The notes beneath the pieces are model-generated. The model was not told where the DNA came from. It made no database searches and worked only from the letters and a program-made list of their open reading frames with translations. From Pseudomonas sp. LFM046 (GTDB lineage: Bacteria; Pseudomonadota; Gammaproteobacteria; Pseudomonadales; Pseudomonadaceae), in the NCBI RefSeq assembly GCF_000949385.2, contig NZ_JYKO02000001.1, positions 4,581,840 to 4,645,839 of the forward strand: DNA of 64,000 bases, read 5' to 3'. Each line of letters begins with the position of its first letter. The stretch's first letter is position 1. The translations under genes and the position numbers were made by a program. Below are positions 49,289 to 57,490 of the stretch, one piece after another.

Positions 49289-49498
49289 TTAGACTTTGGC
49301 GACGTCTTCCGCCTGCAGGCCTTTCTGACCCTGGATCACGGAAAACTCTACCTTCTGGCCTTCCAGCAGAGAGCGGTGCCCTTCGCCACGGATAGCGCGG
49401 TAGTGAACGAACACATCAGGGCCGCTTTCGCGCTGAATGAAACCATAGCCCTTGGCGTCATTGAACCACTTGACGGTTCCGACCTCACGATCAGCCAT
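49289..49498 (-). CDS. Cold-shock domain protein (CspA family)
   Basis: Single-stranded nucleic acid-binding protein that acts as RNA chaperone or regulator. The 69-residue product is one cold-shock OB-fold with RNP1 KGYGFIQ and RNP2 VFVHY. The [12 protein letters not shown] start has a GGAGAG site 8 bases upstream; an ATG 15 bases further up would add MERVV. It matches PA1159 in place. A candidate -10 (TATAAC, minus strand, 49587-49582) would give a leader of about 75 nt containing a hairpin. Confidence 0.95.
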   Translation of the reverse strand: MADREVGTVKWFNDAKGYGFIQRESGPDVFVHYRAIRGEGHRSLLEGQKVEFSVIQGQKGLQAEDVAKV

Positions 49499-49533
49499 TA
49501 CTACTCTCTCCAACTCGCAATTTTTTTGTTTGC

Positions 49534-49552
49534 CCCCCTTTAATCCAGGGGG
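49534..49552 (-). promoter_or_regulatory. csp mRNA leader hairpin
   Basis: Arms CCCCCT (49534-49539) and AGGGGG (49547-49552) with a 7-base AT-containing loop, about 36 bases upstream of the csp ATG and followed on the mRNA by an A-rich stretch. Cold-shock mRNAs often carry temperature-responsive leaders; that role is inference. Confidence 0.4.
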
Positions 49553-49720
49553 TTCGACGGTGCGGTAAAGACGTTCTTCTTGTTATATCCAACCCCGGCC
49601 GAATCAAGCTTGGAGCGGGTATTCGAATGGCGTTCTTTTTCTGACCGCGACCGGAGTATACGACAAGAGTTCGCGCTGAAAAGCACTTTTTTATGACAGT
49701 GCAAAATGGCCGTACGACGC

Positions 49721-49739
49721 GGGCTGCACGCCCTTTTTT
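49721..49739 (+). terminator. Orphan plus-strand hairpin with T6 tail
   Basis: GGGC (49721-49724)/GCCC (49730-49733) followed by six T. It looks like a small intrinsic terminator on the plus strand, yet no plus-strand gene lies upstream of it within the gap. Confidence 0.4.
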
Positions 49740-49771
49740 AATACTTTCGGGCTACAAAACGGGGCGCTGGA

Positions 49772-49813
49772 GGAGGCGAAAACTGCACCGCTTTCGGCCA
49801 AATTTCCGCCTCC
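49772..49813 (-). terminator. Hairpin after the ABC operon
   Basis: GGAGGCG (49772-49778)/CGCCTCC (49807-49813), extendable by AAA/TTT past one bulged C. It lies 15 bases beyond the stop of the DUF4340 gene, with GTTTTG a little downstream on the minus strand. Confidence 0.55.
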
Positions 49814-49828
49814 CGACAATGACTTGCA

Positions 49829-50824
49829 CTACTTCGCAGCAAGTACGTCTTCGAGCTTCTTGGCAAGGGCCTGATACTGGAACGGCTCCAATCTATAGGC
49901 CCAATCCAGCTTGCCCGGCACCTTCGCGTCGTCCAGTTTTTCCTTGCCCTTGAGCACCAGCCAGGGTTGTTCACCCTGCCCGTAGATCACCCCGCGCAAT
50001 TCGCCGCCGTCAAAGGTGGAAAGGCTGAACTCCAGCATCGGCTTGCCCTTGAACTGCACCTGGGAAAGGGGCGCGTTGTCGGCGAACTCCAGCCCGGAAA
50101 ACAGCGTCGCCATGCCATTGGCCGCCGCCTCATAGGCCAGGCGCCGCCCCTTGGGCAATTGCTTGAGCTTGAGGTTGGGCTCCTCGGCCGAATCGCGGTA
50201 GACGGTGAGAAGGCTGCCATTCGGATAGACCACCTCCACCTGCCGGACGCTGGCGAAGGGAATCTCCGCCACGCGGCGATCCAGCCAGTTCAGCTCGGTA
50301 GCAGGCAACGGGAGCGCCTGATCCACCAGCCAGACCTGGTTATCACCGTAGAGGCGGACCAACTGTCCCTTGCCCTGCTGGGCCGGCTTGCCCAGCAGCA
50401 GCTCCAGGGGCGCCTCGGTGCCACGTTCCAGCTTGATGCGGATCGCCTGTTCCTCGGCATTGCCCTTGTCAGCCAGACCGACACGAGCGTGCAACTCGGG
50501 ATTGGTGGTCTTGGCTTCCACCTTGCGGGCCTCGGCCAGCGCCCGCAGCAGGGCCGCCACGGACTGGCCGGTGGCCGGGTAGTCGCCCTTGGCCGGCAGC
50601 ACCCAGAGCTCGCCCCTGCGCTCCAGGCGCAGTTCGGGCTGCTCGGGGCGCCATACGTCGAGGGCGGTAACCGTAGCCAGCTTGCCCTGCAGGTCGGGCA
50701 GCAGCAGCTCACGGCTGACGCTGGTCGGCTGTGGCTGTGGCCGCGAACTGCCGTGCTGGATGAAGTAGGCCGCGCCGAGCCCAATGGCGAGCAGGGCGAG
50801 GATCAACAGGCCTTTGCGTCCCAT
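49829..50824 (-). CDS. DUF4340 domain protein, fourth gene of a GldG-type ABC system
   Basis: The 331-residue protein has one N-terminal membrane segment (GLLILALLAIGLGAAYFI, about 5-22) and a periplasmic domain of the DUF4340 type built of repeated beta-rich units. Such proteins are regularly encoded behind GldG-like ABC auxiliary proteins. It begins 10 bases after the GldG-like gene, so the four minus-strand genes 54327-49829 form one operon. Its substrate or partner is unknown; a role as the extracytoplasmic part of the complex is inferred. Confidence 0.85.
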   Translation of the reverse strand: MGRKGLLILALLAIGLGAAYFIQHGSSRPQPQPTSVSRELLLPDLQGKLATVTALDVWRPEQPELRLERRGELWVLPAKGDYPATGQSVAALLRALAEARKVEAKTTNPELHARVGLADKGNAEEQAIRIKLERGTEAPLELLLGKPAQQGKGQLVRLYGDNQVWLVDQALPLPATELNWLDRRVAEIPFASVRQVEVVYPNGSLLTVYRDSAEEPNLKLKQLPKGRRLAYEAAANGMATLFSGLEFADNAPLSQVQFKGKPMLEFSLSTFDGGELRGVIYGQGEQPWLVLKGKEKLDDAKVPGKLDWAYRLEPFQYQALAKKLEDVLAAK

Positions 50825-50834
50825 GCTGTTCTCC

Positions 50835-52670
50835 TCAGGCCTGGCGTCGACGGCGCCAGAACCACAGCGCCAGCACGCCGATGGTCAGCACCAGTGGCAC
50901 CAGGACGATATTGATGAATTTCAGGGTGCGGCCCAGGTCCTCGATCTTGGCGTTGAGCTGGAAACGCACGTCGCGCAGTTCCTTGCGGATGCGCACCTTT
51001 TCCTGGATGAACTGCTGCAACGCCGCTTGCTGTTCCGGGGTCAGCTCCAGGGCCTTGGCCGGGTCCTGGCTCTGCTGCAGGGAAGCCATCTTCTGCTCGG
51101 TTTCGGTGAGGCGCTGCTGGAGCTCCTGCTCCTGCTCGCGGAACTTCACCTCGGCGTCGCGCTGGAGCTTCTCCACCACCTCGAACGGACGGCTGAAGCG
51201 GCCACGGGAACGCACGCTGATCAGCGCATCGGAACCTGCCAGGTTGTCCAGGGCGTTGATGGCGAAGCCGGAGTTGTCCGCCCAGGGCTGCGGCACGCGC
51301 TGGCCGAAGAAGTCCTGCACCTGTACCCACATGCGATCGCTGAGCATGTCGGTGTCGGCCACGGCGATCACATTGATGTTCTCCGCCGACTTCAGACCGT
51401 CCTTGTGGCCTTCGATGCCGTTGGGGAAGGCGGACTTTGCCGGGCCGCTGACGCGCGCGGCCACGGTATAGCGCTCCCCGGTGGGTTTGAGCTCGCGGAT
51501 CAGCTCCTCGGGGTCGGTCAGCATGCCGAAGCGCTGCACGTCGAAGGGCATGGCGTACTCGGAGCTTTGGATCAGCGGCGCGAAGTGCGTTTTGGCACCT
51601 TCCAGCGGCTTGAGGATGCCGGCGGTGGCCACGGTGATGTTCTCCAGGCCAGCGGTGCTGACGTCGCCCTGGTCCAGGCTGCGTTGCGGCAGATTGAGCC
51701 AGGCGGCGTGGCGTGCCGGCGACTTGCCTTCACCCATGCTCACCGACATGGCGTTGGCGCCGTCGCCCAGCACCTTGCCCGGCACCATCTGCAGGCCCCA
51801 GGCCTTGAACAGAGTGTCGAGGTCGGAGGACTTGTCAGCGCCCGGCTCGCCGGGCGTCTCCATGCCGCTGTCAGCCTCGCTCCAGGGATCGACGAAGGCC
51901 AGCAGCTTGCCACCGCGCAGGACGAACTGATCGATGGCGTACTGGGTCTGCTGCGGCAGGTTCTTCGGATGCACCAGCAACAGCACCGAGACCTTCTCGG
52001 GGATCTGGTCGATATCGCGCTTGAGGCTCTCGATCTGGAACAGCTGGCGGATTTCCTCCATGACCATCCAGGGCGGGCTCGGCTGGCGGCTCATCATGTC
52101 GAAACCGCCGTTGAGCTGCAGCCCGGTCAGCACGCCCACCACAGGACGCTCCGGCTTGGCCAGGCTCTGCACCAGCCGGCTGATCTCGTACTCGAGGAAC
52201 TCCTCCTGGTCCAGCGGGAAGAACGGGATGATCTGGGTGTCATCGACGCTGTTGGTGCCGGCCAGGCCGAAGTAGATCTGGTCGCCGCCCTGCTGCAGCG
52301 GTACCGCCTGCAGGCCGAACTCGGCGGCCTTGTCCTCATCCTCCGAGAACGGCTCCGGGTCGATGATGTGCAGCTTGATCTTGCCACCAGCGGAACGCTC
52401 GTAGCCCTTGAGCATTTCTTCTACGCGGCGCGCGTAGTTGCGCAGCACCACCAGGTCCTTGGCGGTCTTGTCAGAGTAGAAGAAGTAGAGGTTGATGGGT
52501 TCGTCGATCTCGCCAAGGATCTTCTTCGTCCCGTCGGAGATGGTGTAGAGCTTCTGGTCGGTGAGGTCGACCCGCGCATTGGTCAGGGTCAGCCCGGCGA
52601 GCATGTTGAACGCCAGGAAGGCCAGGGCGATGAGCAGCAGCCCGGCGCTGGAATACATCAGTCTTTTCAT
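50835..52670 (-). CDS. GldG-like ABC transporter auxiliary protein
   Basis: The 611-residue protein has an N-terminal membrane segment (about 9-27), a large extracytoplasmic region containing the ABC-transport-auxiliary (GldG) domain (about 30-400; LTDQKLYTISDGTKKIL, INLYFFYSD, LLVHPKNLPQQTQYAIDQFV), a coiled coil (about 480-560; EQELQQRLTETEQKMASLQ) and a C-terminal membrane segment (about 583-605) ending WRRRRQA. Gliding bacteria use GldG with GldA and GldF, but Pseudomonas does not glide, so the function is open. Homologue: PA3670. Confidence 0.88.
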   Translation of the reverse strand: MKRLMYSSAGLLLIALAFLAFNMLAGLTLTNARVDLTDQKLYTISDGTKKILGEIDEPINLYFFYSDKTAKDLVVLRNYARRVEEMLKGYERSAGGKIKLHIIDPEPFSEDEDKAAEFGLQAVPLQQGGDQIYFGLAGTNSVDDTQIIPFFPLDQEEFLEYEISRLVQSLAKPERPVVGVLTGLQLNGGFDMMSRQPSPPWMVMEEIRQLFQIESLKRDIDQIPEKVSVLLLVHPKNLPQQTQYAIDQFVLRGGKLLAFVDPWSEADSGMETPGEPGADKSSDLDTLFKAWGLQMVPGKVLGDGANAMSVSMGEGKSPARHAAWLNLPQRSLDQGDVSTAGLENITVATAGILKPLEGAKTHFAPLIQSSEYAMPFDVQRFGMLTDPEELIRELKPTGERYTVAARVSGPAKSAFPNGIEGHKDGLKSAENINVIAVADTDMLSDRMWVQVQDFFGQRVPQPWADNSGFAINALDNLAGSDALISVRSRGRFSRPFEVVEKLQRDAEVKFREQEQELQQRLTETEQKMASLQQSQDPAKALELTPEQQAALQQFIQEKVRIRKELRDVRFQLNAKIEDLGRTLKFINIVLVPLVLTIGVLALWFWRRRRQA

Positions 52671-52672
52671 AT

Positions 52673-53407
52673 TCAGTCGGCCTTCTTCAGATCGACCACC
52701 ACGGCGGTGGCGGCCAGCCAGGCGGCGATCAGGGAGACGAAGTAGAGCAGGTCACGCAGGTCGATCACGCCCTTGCTGATGGCATCGAAGCGAGTCAGGA
52801 AGCTCAGCGAGGCCACCGCGTCCAGCAGCCACTGGGGGGCCCAGGAACTGAAGGCGTCCAGCACCAGCGGGAAGCCGCTGACGATGAACAGGAAGCACAC
52901 ACTCACCGCCAGGATGAAGGCGATCACCTGGTTCTTCGCCAGCGCCGACATGCAGGAGCCGATGGCGAGGAAGCCGCCGGCCAGCAGCCAGCTGCCGATA
53001 TAGCCGGTGATGATGGCGCCGTTGTCCGGGTCACCCAGGTAGTTGACCGTGATCACCATGGGGAAGGTCAGCAGTAGCGCTAGCCCGGCGAATGCCCAGG
53101 CCGCGAGGAACTTGCCGGTAACCGCCTCGAAACGGGTGATCGGCAGGGTCATCAGCAGCTCGATGGAACCGGACTTGCGCTCCTCGGCCCAGAGGCGCAT
53201 GGCAATGGCCGGCACCAGGAACAGGTAGAGCCAGGGGTGGAAGTTGAAGAACGGCGCCAGGGTCGCCTGGCCGCTTTCGTAGAAGCCGCCCAGGTAGAAC
53301 GTGAAGACACCTGACAGCACCAGGAAGATCACGATGAACACGTAGGCCAGCGGGGTGGCGAAATAACTGGCCAGCTCGCGTTTGAAAATCACCGGCAACT
53401 GCATCAT
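52673..53407 (-). CDS. ABC transporter permease (GldF/ABC-2 type)
   Basis: The 244-residue inner-membrane protein has six hydrophobic segments and the ABC-2 permease pattern FKRELASYFATPLAYVFIVIF at the N-terminus, with AMRLWAEERKSGSIELLMTLP in the first loop. It overlaps the ATPase gene by 4 bases and precedes the GldG-like gene by 2 bases, so stoichiometric synthesis is likely. Substrate unknown. Confidence 0.92.
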   Translation of the reverse strand: MMQLPVIFKRELASYFATPLAYVFIVIFLVLSGVFTFYLGGFYESGQATLAPFFNFHPWLYLFLVPAIAMRLWAEERKSGSIELLMTLPITRFEAVTGKFLAAWAFAGLALLLTFPMVITVNYLGDPDNGAIITGYIGSWLLAGGFLAIGSCMSALAKNQVIAFILAVSVCFLFIVSGFPLVLDAFSSWAPQWLLDAVASLSFLTRFDAISKGVIDLRDLLYFVSLIAAWLAATAVVVDLKKAD

Positions 53408-54327
53408 GCCGCTTCTCCCCGGGTCAGTCGGCGGAATACTTCATCCAGTCGGCCACGCTCCACGTCCAGTTCCTTCACCTTCCAGCCGCGCTGGTGAATC
53501 AGTTGGTTCACCTGCGGGAAGATCACCTCACCCGGCTTGGCGAGGATGGTCACGCCGCCCTGGAGGGTGTTTTCCTCGATGCCCGCGACGCCCGGCAGTA
53601 CCGCCAGCGCCACCAGATCAAGCGGCTCGTCGGCGACCAGGGTGACCGCCTGGTGATAGCGGGAGCGGTTTTCCAGCTCGAACGGCGTGCCATCGGCCAC
53701 CACCTTGCCAGAGGCGATCACCAGGGCGCGGGTGCAGAGCGCGGTGACCTCTTCGAGGATATGCGTGGAGATGATCACGATCTTGTCGTGGGCCAGACTC
53801 TGGATCAGTTGGCGCACCTGATGTTTCTGGTTCGGATCGAGGCCGTCAGTCGGTTCGTCGAGAATCAGCACCCGCGGATCGTGGAGGATCGCCTGCGCCA
53901 GGCCGACGCGGCGCTTGAAGCCCTTCGACAGGGTTTCGATGGACTGGCCAAGCACGTTCTGCAGCTCCACCTGCTCCACCGCGCGGGTCACCCGCTCCTT
54001 CTTCGCGGCGCCACGGAAGCCACGGACCTCGGCGATGAACTCGAGGAAACCGCGCACCGTCATGTCGCCGTAGCAGGGCGCGCCTTCCGGCAGATAGCCG
54101 ATCTCGCGCTGGGCCTTGAGGGTTTGGGTCTGGATATCGAAGCCGAAGATGCTGGCCGTGCCGGAGGTCGGTGCGAGAAAGCCGGTGAGCATCTTCATGG
54201 TGGTGGACTTGCCCGCGCCATTGGGGCCAAGGAACCCCAGCACCTCCCCGGGTGCGACGCTGAAGGACAGATTGTCCACGGCGGTGTGCTGCGCAAAGCG
54301 CTTGGTCAGACTGGTTATCTCGATCAT
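53404..54327 (-). CDS. ABC transporter ATP-binding protein (GldA type)
   Basis: The 307-residue ATPase has Walker A GPNGAGKST (34-42), Q-loop YLPEGAPCYGDM, signature LSKGFKRRVGLAQA, Walker B VLILDEPTDGLD and the H-loop region IISTHILEEV; a C-terminal domain of about 80 residues follows. The start MIEITSLTKRF has an AGAGG site 7 bases upstream; the long upstream frame runs into the plsB promoter region. First gene of the operon and divergent from plsB. Confidence 0.95.
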   Translation of the reverse strand: MIEITSLTKRFAQHTAVDNLSFSVAPGEVLGFLGPNGAGKSTTMKMLTGFLAPTSGTASIFGFDIQTQTLKAQREIGYLPEGAPCYGDMTVRGFLEFIAEVRGFRGAAKKERVTRAVEQVELQNVLGQSIETLSKGFKRRVGLAQAILHDPRVLILDEPTDGLDPNQKHQVRQLIQSLAHDKIVIISTHILEEVTALCTRALVIASGKVVADGTPFELENRSRYHQAVTLVADEPLDLVALAVLPGVAGIEENTLQGGVTILAKPGEVIFPQVNQLIHQRGWKVKELDVERGRLDEVFRRLTRGEAA

Positions 54328-54350
54328 GGCCTCTAATCCCGAAGGGAGCA

Positions 54351-54377
54351 GCCCCTGGCCATGCTGGCCACCGGGGC
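54351..54377 (-). promoter_or_regulatory. Leader hairpin of the ABC operon
   Basis: GCCCC-TGGCC (54351-54360) pairs with GGCCA-(CC)-GGGGC (54366-54377) around ATGCT. It lies 24 bases upstream of the ABC ATPase ATG in the 231-bp gap shared with plsB (54328-54558). On the mRNA a T6 run precedes it, not follows it, so it is not a terminator for that operon. Confidence 0.4.
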
Positions 54378-54558
54378 CCTGCAAAAAAGCTGGGGGACTA
54401 TAAGGAGTCCTCCGTAAGCATTGCAAGACGGGCATTTGTGCGGAAGTTTGCAGGAATAGTCGGACGAAAATGACAGCCTGGGCCTTTTTGCGACCCGGCA
54501 GCGAATGGGGCAAACTAGCCGCCCCGAGCAATCGCTCGTTTCACAGCCTCGCCGCACC

Positions 54559-57057
54559 ATGACCCGCTCCCCCTTCCGCCGACTCGCCTTCGGCATCCTG
54601 CGCCGCCTGCTATTCCTCTGGGTGCGCTCGGAAACCATCAACCAGTCCGCCTTCACCCTGAAGCTCGACCGCAGCAAGCCGGTGCTCTATGTGCTGCAGC
54701 AGCCTTCAGCCAGCGACCTGGCAGTGGTGGACAGGGAATGCACCAAGGCCGGATTGCCACGCCCGGTGCTGCCGGTGGCGGTCGGGGACCTGATCGAGCC
54801 GACGGCCTTCTTCTACCTGACGCCCGAGCCCGGTTGGCTGGGCGGCCAGGACAAGCGTGGCGCCTCCCCCACCCTGGTGCGAGTGCTGGGCGCCATCCAG
54901 CAGCACGCCGTGGAAGACGCACAGATCATTCCGGTCACGGTGTTCTGGGGCCAGTCGCCGGACCGCGAGACCAGCCCCTGGAAGCTGCTGTTCGCCGACA
55001 GCTGGGCGGTGACCGGGCGCCTGCGCAAGCTGGTCAGCATCCTCATCCTCGGCCGCAAGACCCGCGTGCAGTTCTCCGCCCCCATCCACCTGCGCGAGCT
55101 GGTGGCGCAGGACAAAGGACCGGAGCGCACCCTGCGCATGGTCAATCGCATCCTGCGGGTGCACTTCCGTAACCAGAAGGCCGCGGTCATCGGCCCCGAC
55201 CTGTCCCACCGCCGCAACCTGGTGAAAGGCCTGGTACGCGGACCGCTGGTGCGCCAGGCGATTGCCGAGGAAGCCGAGCGCGAGAAGATCAGCCTGGCCT
55301 CCGCCGAGGCCCAGGCGCTGAAATATGGCAACGAGATCGCCTCCGACTTCGCCTACACCGCCATTCGCTTCCTCGAAGTGGTGCTGTCCTGGTTCTGGAA
55401 CAAGCTCTACGAGGGCATCAAGGTCAACCATATCGAGGGCGTGCAGGAAATCGCCCATGGCCACGAGGTGATCTACGTCCCCTGCCACCGCAGCCATATC
55501 GACTACCTGCTGCTGTCCTACCTGCTGTTCCGCAACGGCCTGACCCCGCCGCACATCGCCGCCGGTATCAACCTCAACATGCCCGTGATCGGCGGCCTGC
55601 TGCGCCGTGGCGGCGCCTTCTTCATGCGCCGCACCTTCAAAGGCAACCCGCTCTACACGGCGGTGTTCAACGAGTACCTGCACACCCTGTTCAGCCGTGG
55701 TTTCCCGGTGGAGTACTTCGTCGAGGGCGGCCGCTCTCGCACCGGCCGCATGCTGCATCCGAAGACCGGCATGCTCGCCATCACCCTGCGCAGCTTCCTG
55801 CGCTCCTCGCGCCTGCCCATCGTCTTCGTGCCGGTGTACATCGGCTACGAGCGCGTGCTGGAAGGCCGTACCTACCTCGGTGAGCTGCGCGGCGCGAGCA
55901 AGAAGAAGGAATCCATCTTCGACCTGTTCAAGGTCATCGGTGCCCTTAAGCTGCGCTTCGGCTCGGTGGCGGTGAACTTCGGCGAACCCATCAAGCTGGC
56001 CGAGTTCCTCGACCAGCAGCAGCCGGACTGGCGCGCCCAGGAATTGGGGCCGCAGTTCCGTCCGGCCTGGCTCAACGACACCACTAACCAACTGGCCGTG
56101 CGCATCGCCCGTCACCTCAACGACGCTGCGGCGATCAACCCGGTCAACCTGGTGGCCCTGGCACTGCTTTCCACCAGCCGCCTGGCCCTGGACGAACGCG
56201 CCCTGACTCGTGTGCTCGACCTCTACCTGGCCCTGTTGCGCGCCGTGCCCTACTCGCCTCACGCCACCCTGCCGGAAAGCGACGGCCAGGCGCTGACCCA
56301 GTACGTGCAAAGCATGGGCCTGCTGGCCGAGCAGAAGGACGCCCTGGGCAAGATCCTCTATCTGGACGAGCAGAACGCCGTCCTCATGACCTATTACCGC
56401 AACAACGTGCTCCACGTGTTCGCGCTACCAGCGCTGCTCGCCTGCTTCTTCCAGAGCAGCTCGCGCATGAGCCGTGAGCAGATCCTGCGCTACACCCGCG
56501 CCCTCTACCCCTATCTGCAAGCCGAGTTGTTCATTCGCTGGGATGCCAGCGAACTGGAAGGGGTGGTGGACCAGTGGCTGGCGGCCTTCGTCGAACAGGG
56601 CCTGCTCAAGGTGGAAGGCGACGTCTACGTGCGTCCGGCTCCCAGCTCGCGGCAGTTCGTCTTGCTGACGCTGCTGGCCCGCGCCATCGTGCAGACCCTG
56701 CAGCGCTTCTACATGGCCATCGCCCTGCTGCTGAATGCCGGGCAGAACCAGTTGAGCGCCGAGGAACTGGAGGACCTCTGCACCGTCATGGCCCAGCGCC
56801 TGTCGATCCTCCACGGCCTGAACGCCCCGGAATTTTTCGACAAGACCCTGTTCCGCCACTTCATTCAGACGATGCTGGACCAGCGCGTGCTGCGCCGGGA
56901 CGACGCCGGCAAGCTGAGCTACCACGAACTGCTCGGCGAACTGGCCGAAGGCGCAGCCAAGCGCGTGCTGCCGGCGGAGATTCGCCTGTCTATCCGCCAG
57001 GTGGCCTTCGACCGCCAGGCAGAGTCCGAACCGACAGCCCCGGTGGAAGCCGACTGA
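54559..57057 (+). CDS. plsB: Glycerol-3-phosphate 1-O-acyltransferase PlsB
   Basis: Inner-membrane enzyme that acylates glycerol-3-phosphate at position 1, the first phospholipid step; its product is used by PlsC and then CdsA. The 832-residue protein has the HX4D motif (His310-Asp315 in [14 protein letters not shown]), block [14 protein letters not shown], block [15 protein letters not shown] and block [12 protein letters not shown]. No Shine-Dalgarno is visible before [11 protein letters not shown]; an ATG 54 bases upstream is an alternative. Divergent from the GldA-type operon. Confidence 0.96.
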   Translation: MTRSPFRRLAFGILRRLLFLWVRSETINQSAFTLKLDRSKPVLYVLQQPSASDLAVVDRECTKAGLPRPVLPVAVGDLIEPTAFFYLTPEPGWLGGQDKRGASPTLVRVLGAIQQHAVEDAQIIPVTVFWGQSPDRETSPWKLLFADSWAVTGRLRKLVSILILGRKTRVQFSAPIHLRELVAQDKGPERTLRMVNRILRVHFRNQKAAVIGPDLSHRRNLVKGLVRGPLVRQAIAEEAEREKISLASAEAQALKYGNEIASDFAYTAIRFLEVVLSWFWNKLYEGIKVNHIEGVQEIAHGHEVIYVPCHRSHIDYLLLSYLLFRNGLTPPHIAAGINLNMPVIGGLLRRGGAFFMRRTFKGNPLYTAVFNEYLHTLFSRGFPVEYFVEGGRSRTGRMLHPKTGMLAITLRSFLRSSRLPIVFVPVYIGYERVLEGRTYLGELRGASKKKESIFDLFKVIGALKLRFGSVAVNFGEPIKLAEFLDQQQPDWRAQELGPQFRPAWLNDTTNQLAVRIARHLNDAAAINPVNLVALALLSTSRLALDERALTRVLDLYLALLRAVPYSPHATLPESDGQALTQYVQSMGLLAEQKDALGKILYLDEQNAVLMTYYRNNVLHVFALPALLACFFQSSSRMSREQILRYTRALYPYLQAELFIRWDASELEGVVDQWLAAFVEQGLLKVEGDVYVRPAPSSRQFVLLTLLARAIVQTLQRFYMAIALLLNAGQNQLSAEELEDLCTVMAQRLSILHGLNAPEFFDKTLFRHFIQTMLDQRVLRRDDAGKLSYHELLGELAEGAAKRVLPAEIRLSIRQVAFDRQAESEPTAPVEAD

Positions 57058-57065
57058 GCCTCGCA

Positions 57066-57085
57066 CCAGGCCCCGACGGGCCTGG
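57066..57085 (+). terminator. Terminator after plsB
   Basis: Perfect 8-bp arms CCAGGCCC (57066-57073) and GGGCCTGG (57078-57085), loop CGAC, followed by CCTTCCCTTTC. Nine bases past the plsB stop. Confidence 0.65.
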
Positions 57086-57223
57086 CCTTCCCTTTCAGGA
57101 CAGTTCTCACAGCACAACCGGACAGTTGCCGACAGGCTTGCTCCGGGCCGCTCCGTACCATTCGGCGCTGCACTGCTCTCGGTCACCCGAACGCATCTCC
57201 GCCCTGAACACGGAAGCCCACCC

Positions 57224-57490
57224 ATGCTGCTGAGAACCATCACCGTCGAGAACGAAGCCCGGGAAGCGGTAAACGCCGCCATCCTGTGCAGCTTCGCCAT
57301 CCCCCAGATCGACCGCAACATCCTCGTCTACACCCTCAACGAAGAGGGGCGCCAGGGCACCTCCAGGGTGTACGTCGCCAGCGCCGTTCCCCAGGAAAAT
57401 GGCTACCGGCTGGAAAAGCTGGGCTCCCGACAGGAATGGCAATACGCGGTGCAGGTGCTGAAGCAGATCACCAAGGGGGACGACCAGTGA
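57224..57490 (+). CDS. Uncharacterised small protein
   Basis: An 88-residue soluble protein without signal peptide that I do not recognise. It has a compact beta-alpha pattern (LRTITVENEAREAV, NILVYTLNEEGRQGTSRVYVAS, QEWQYAVQVLKQI). It starts 166 bases after plsB and ends with a 4-base overlap (GTGA) with the next gene, so the two are probably coupled. Codon usage is like the neighbours, which supports a real gene. A homologue may be PA3674, by position only. Confidence 0.75.
   Translation: MLLRTITVENEAREAVNAAILCSFAIPQIDRNILVYTLNEEGRQGTSRVYVASAVPQENGYRLEKLGSRQEWQYAVQVLKQITKGDDQ

Larger units (their letters stand above)
49499..49828. other. 330-bp intergenic region upstream of csp
   Basis: No gene is visible. 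From left to right it holds the csp ribosome binding site, a T7 run, the leader hairpin CCCCCT/AGGGGG (49534-49552), a minus-strand TATAAC -10 candidate (49582-49587), AT-rich DNA, a short plus-strand hairpin with a T6 tail (49721-49739), and the hairpin that ends the ABC operon (49772-49813). The base composition is clearly more AT-rich than the flanking genes. Confidence 0.6.
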
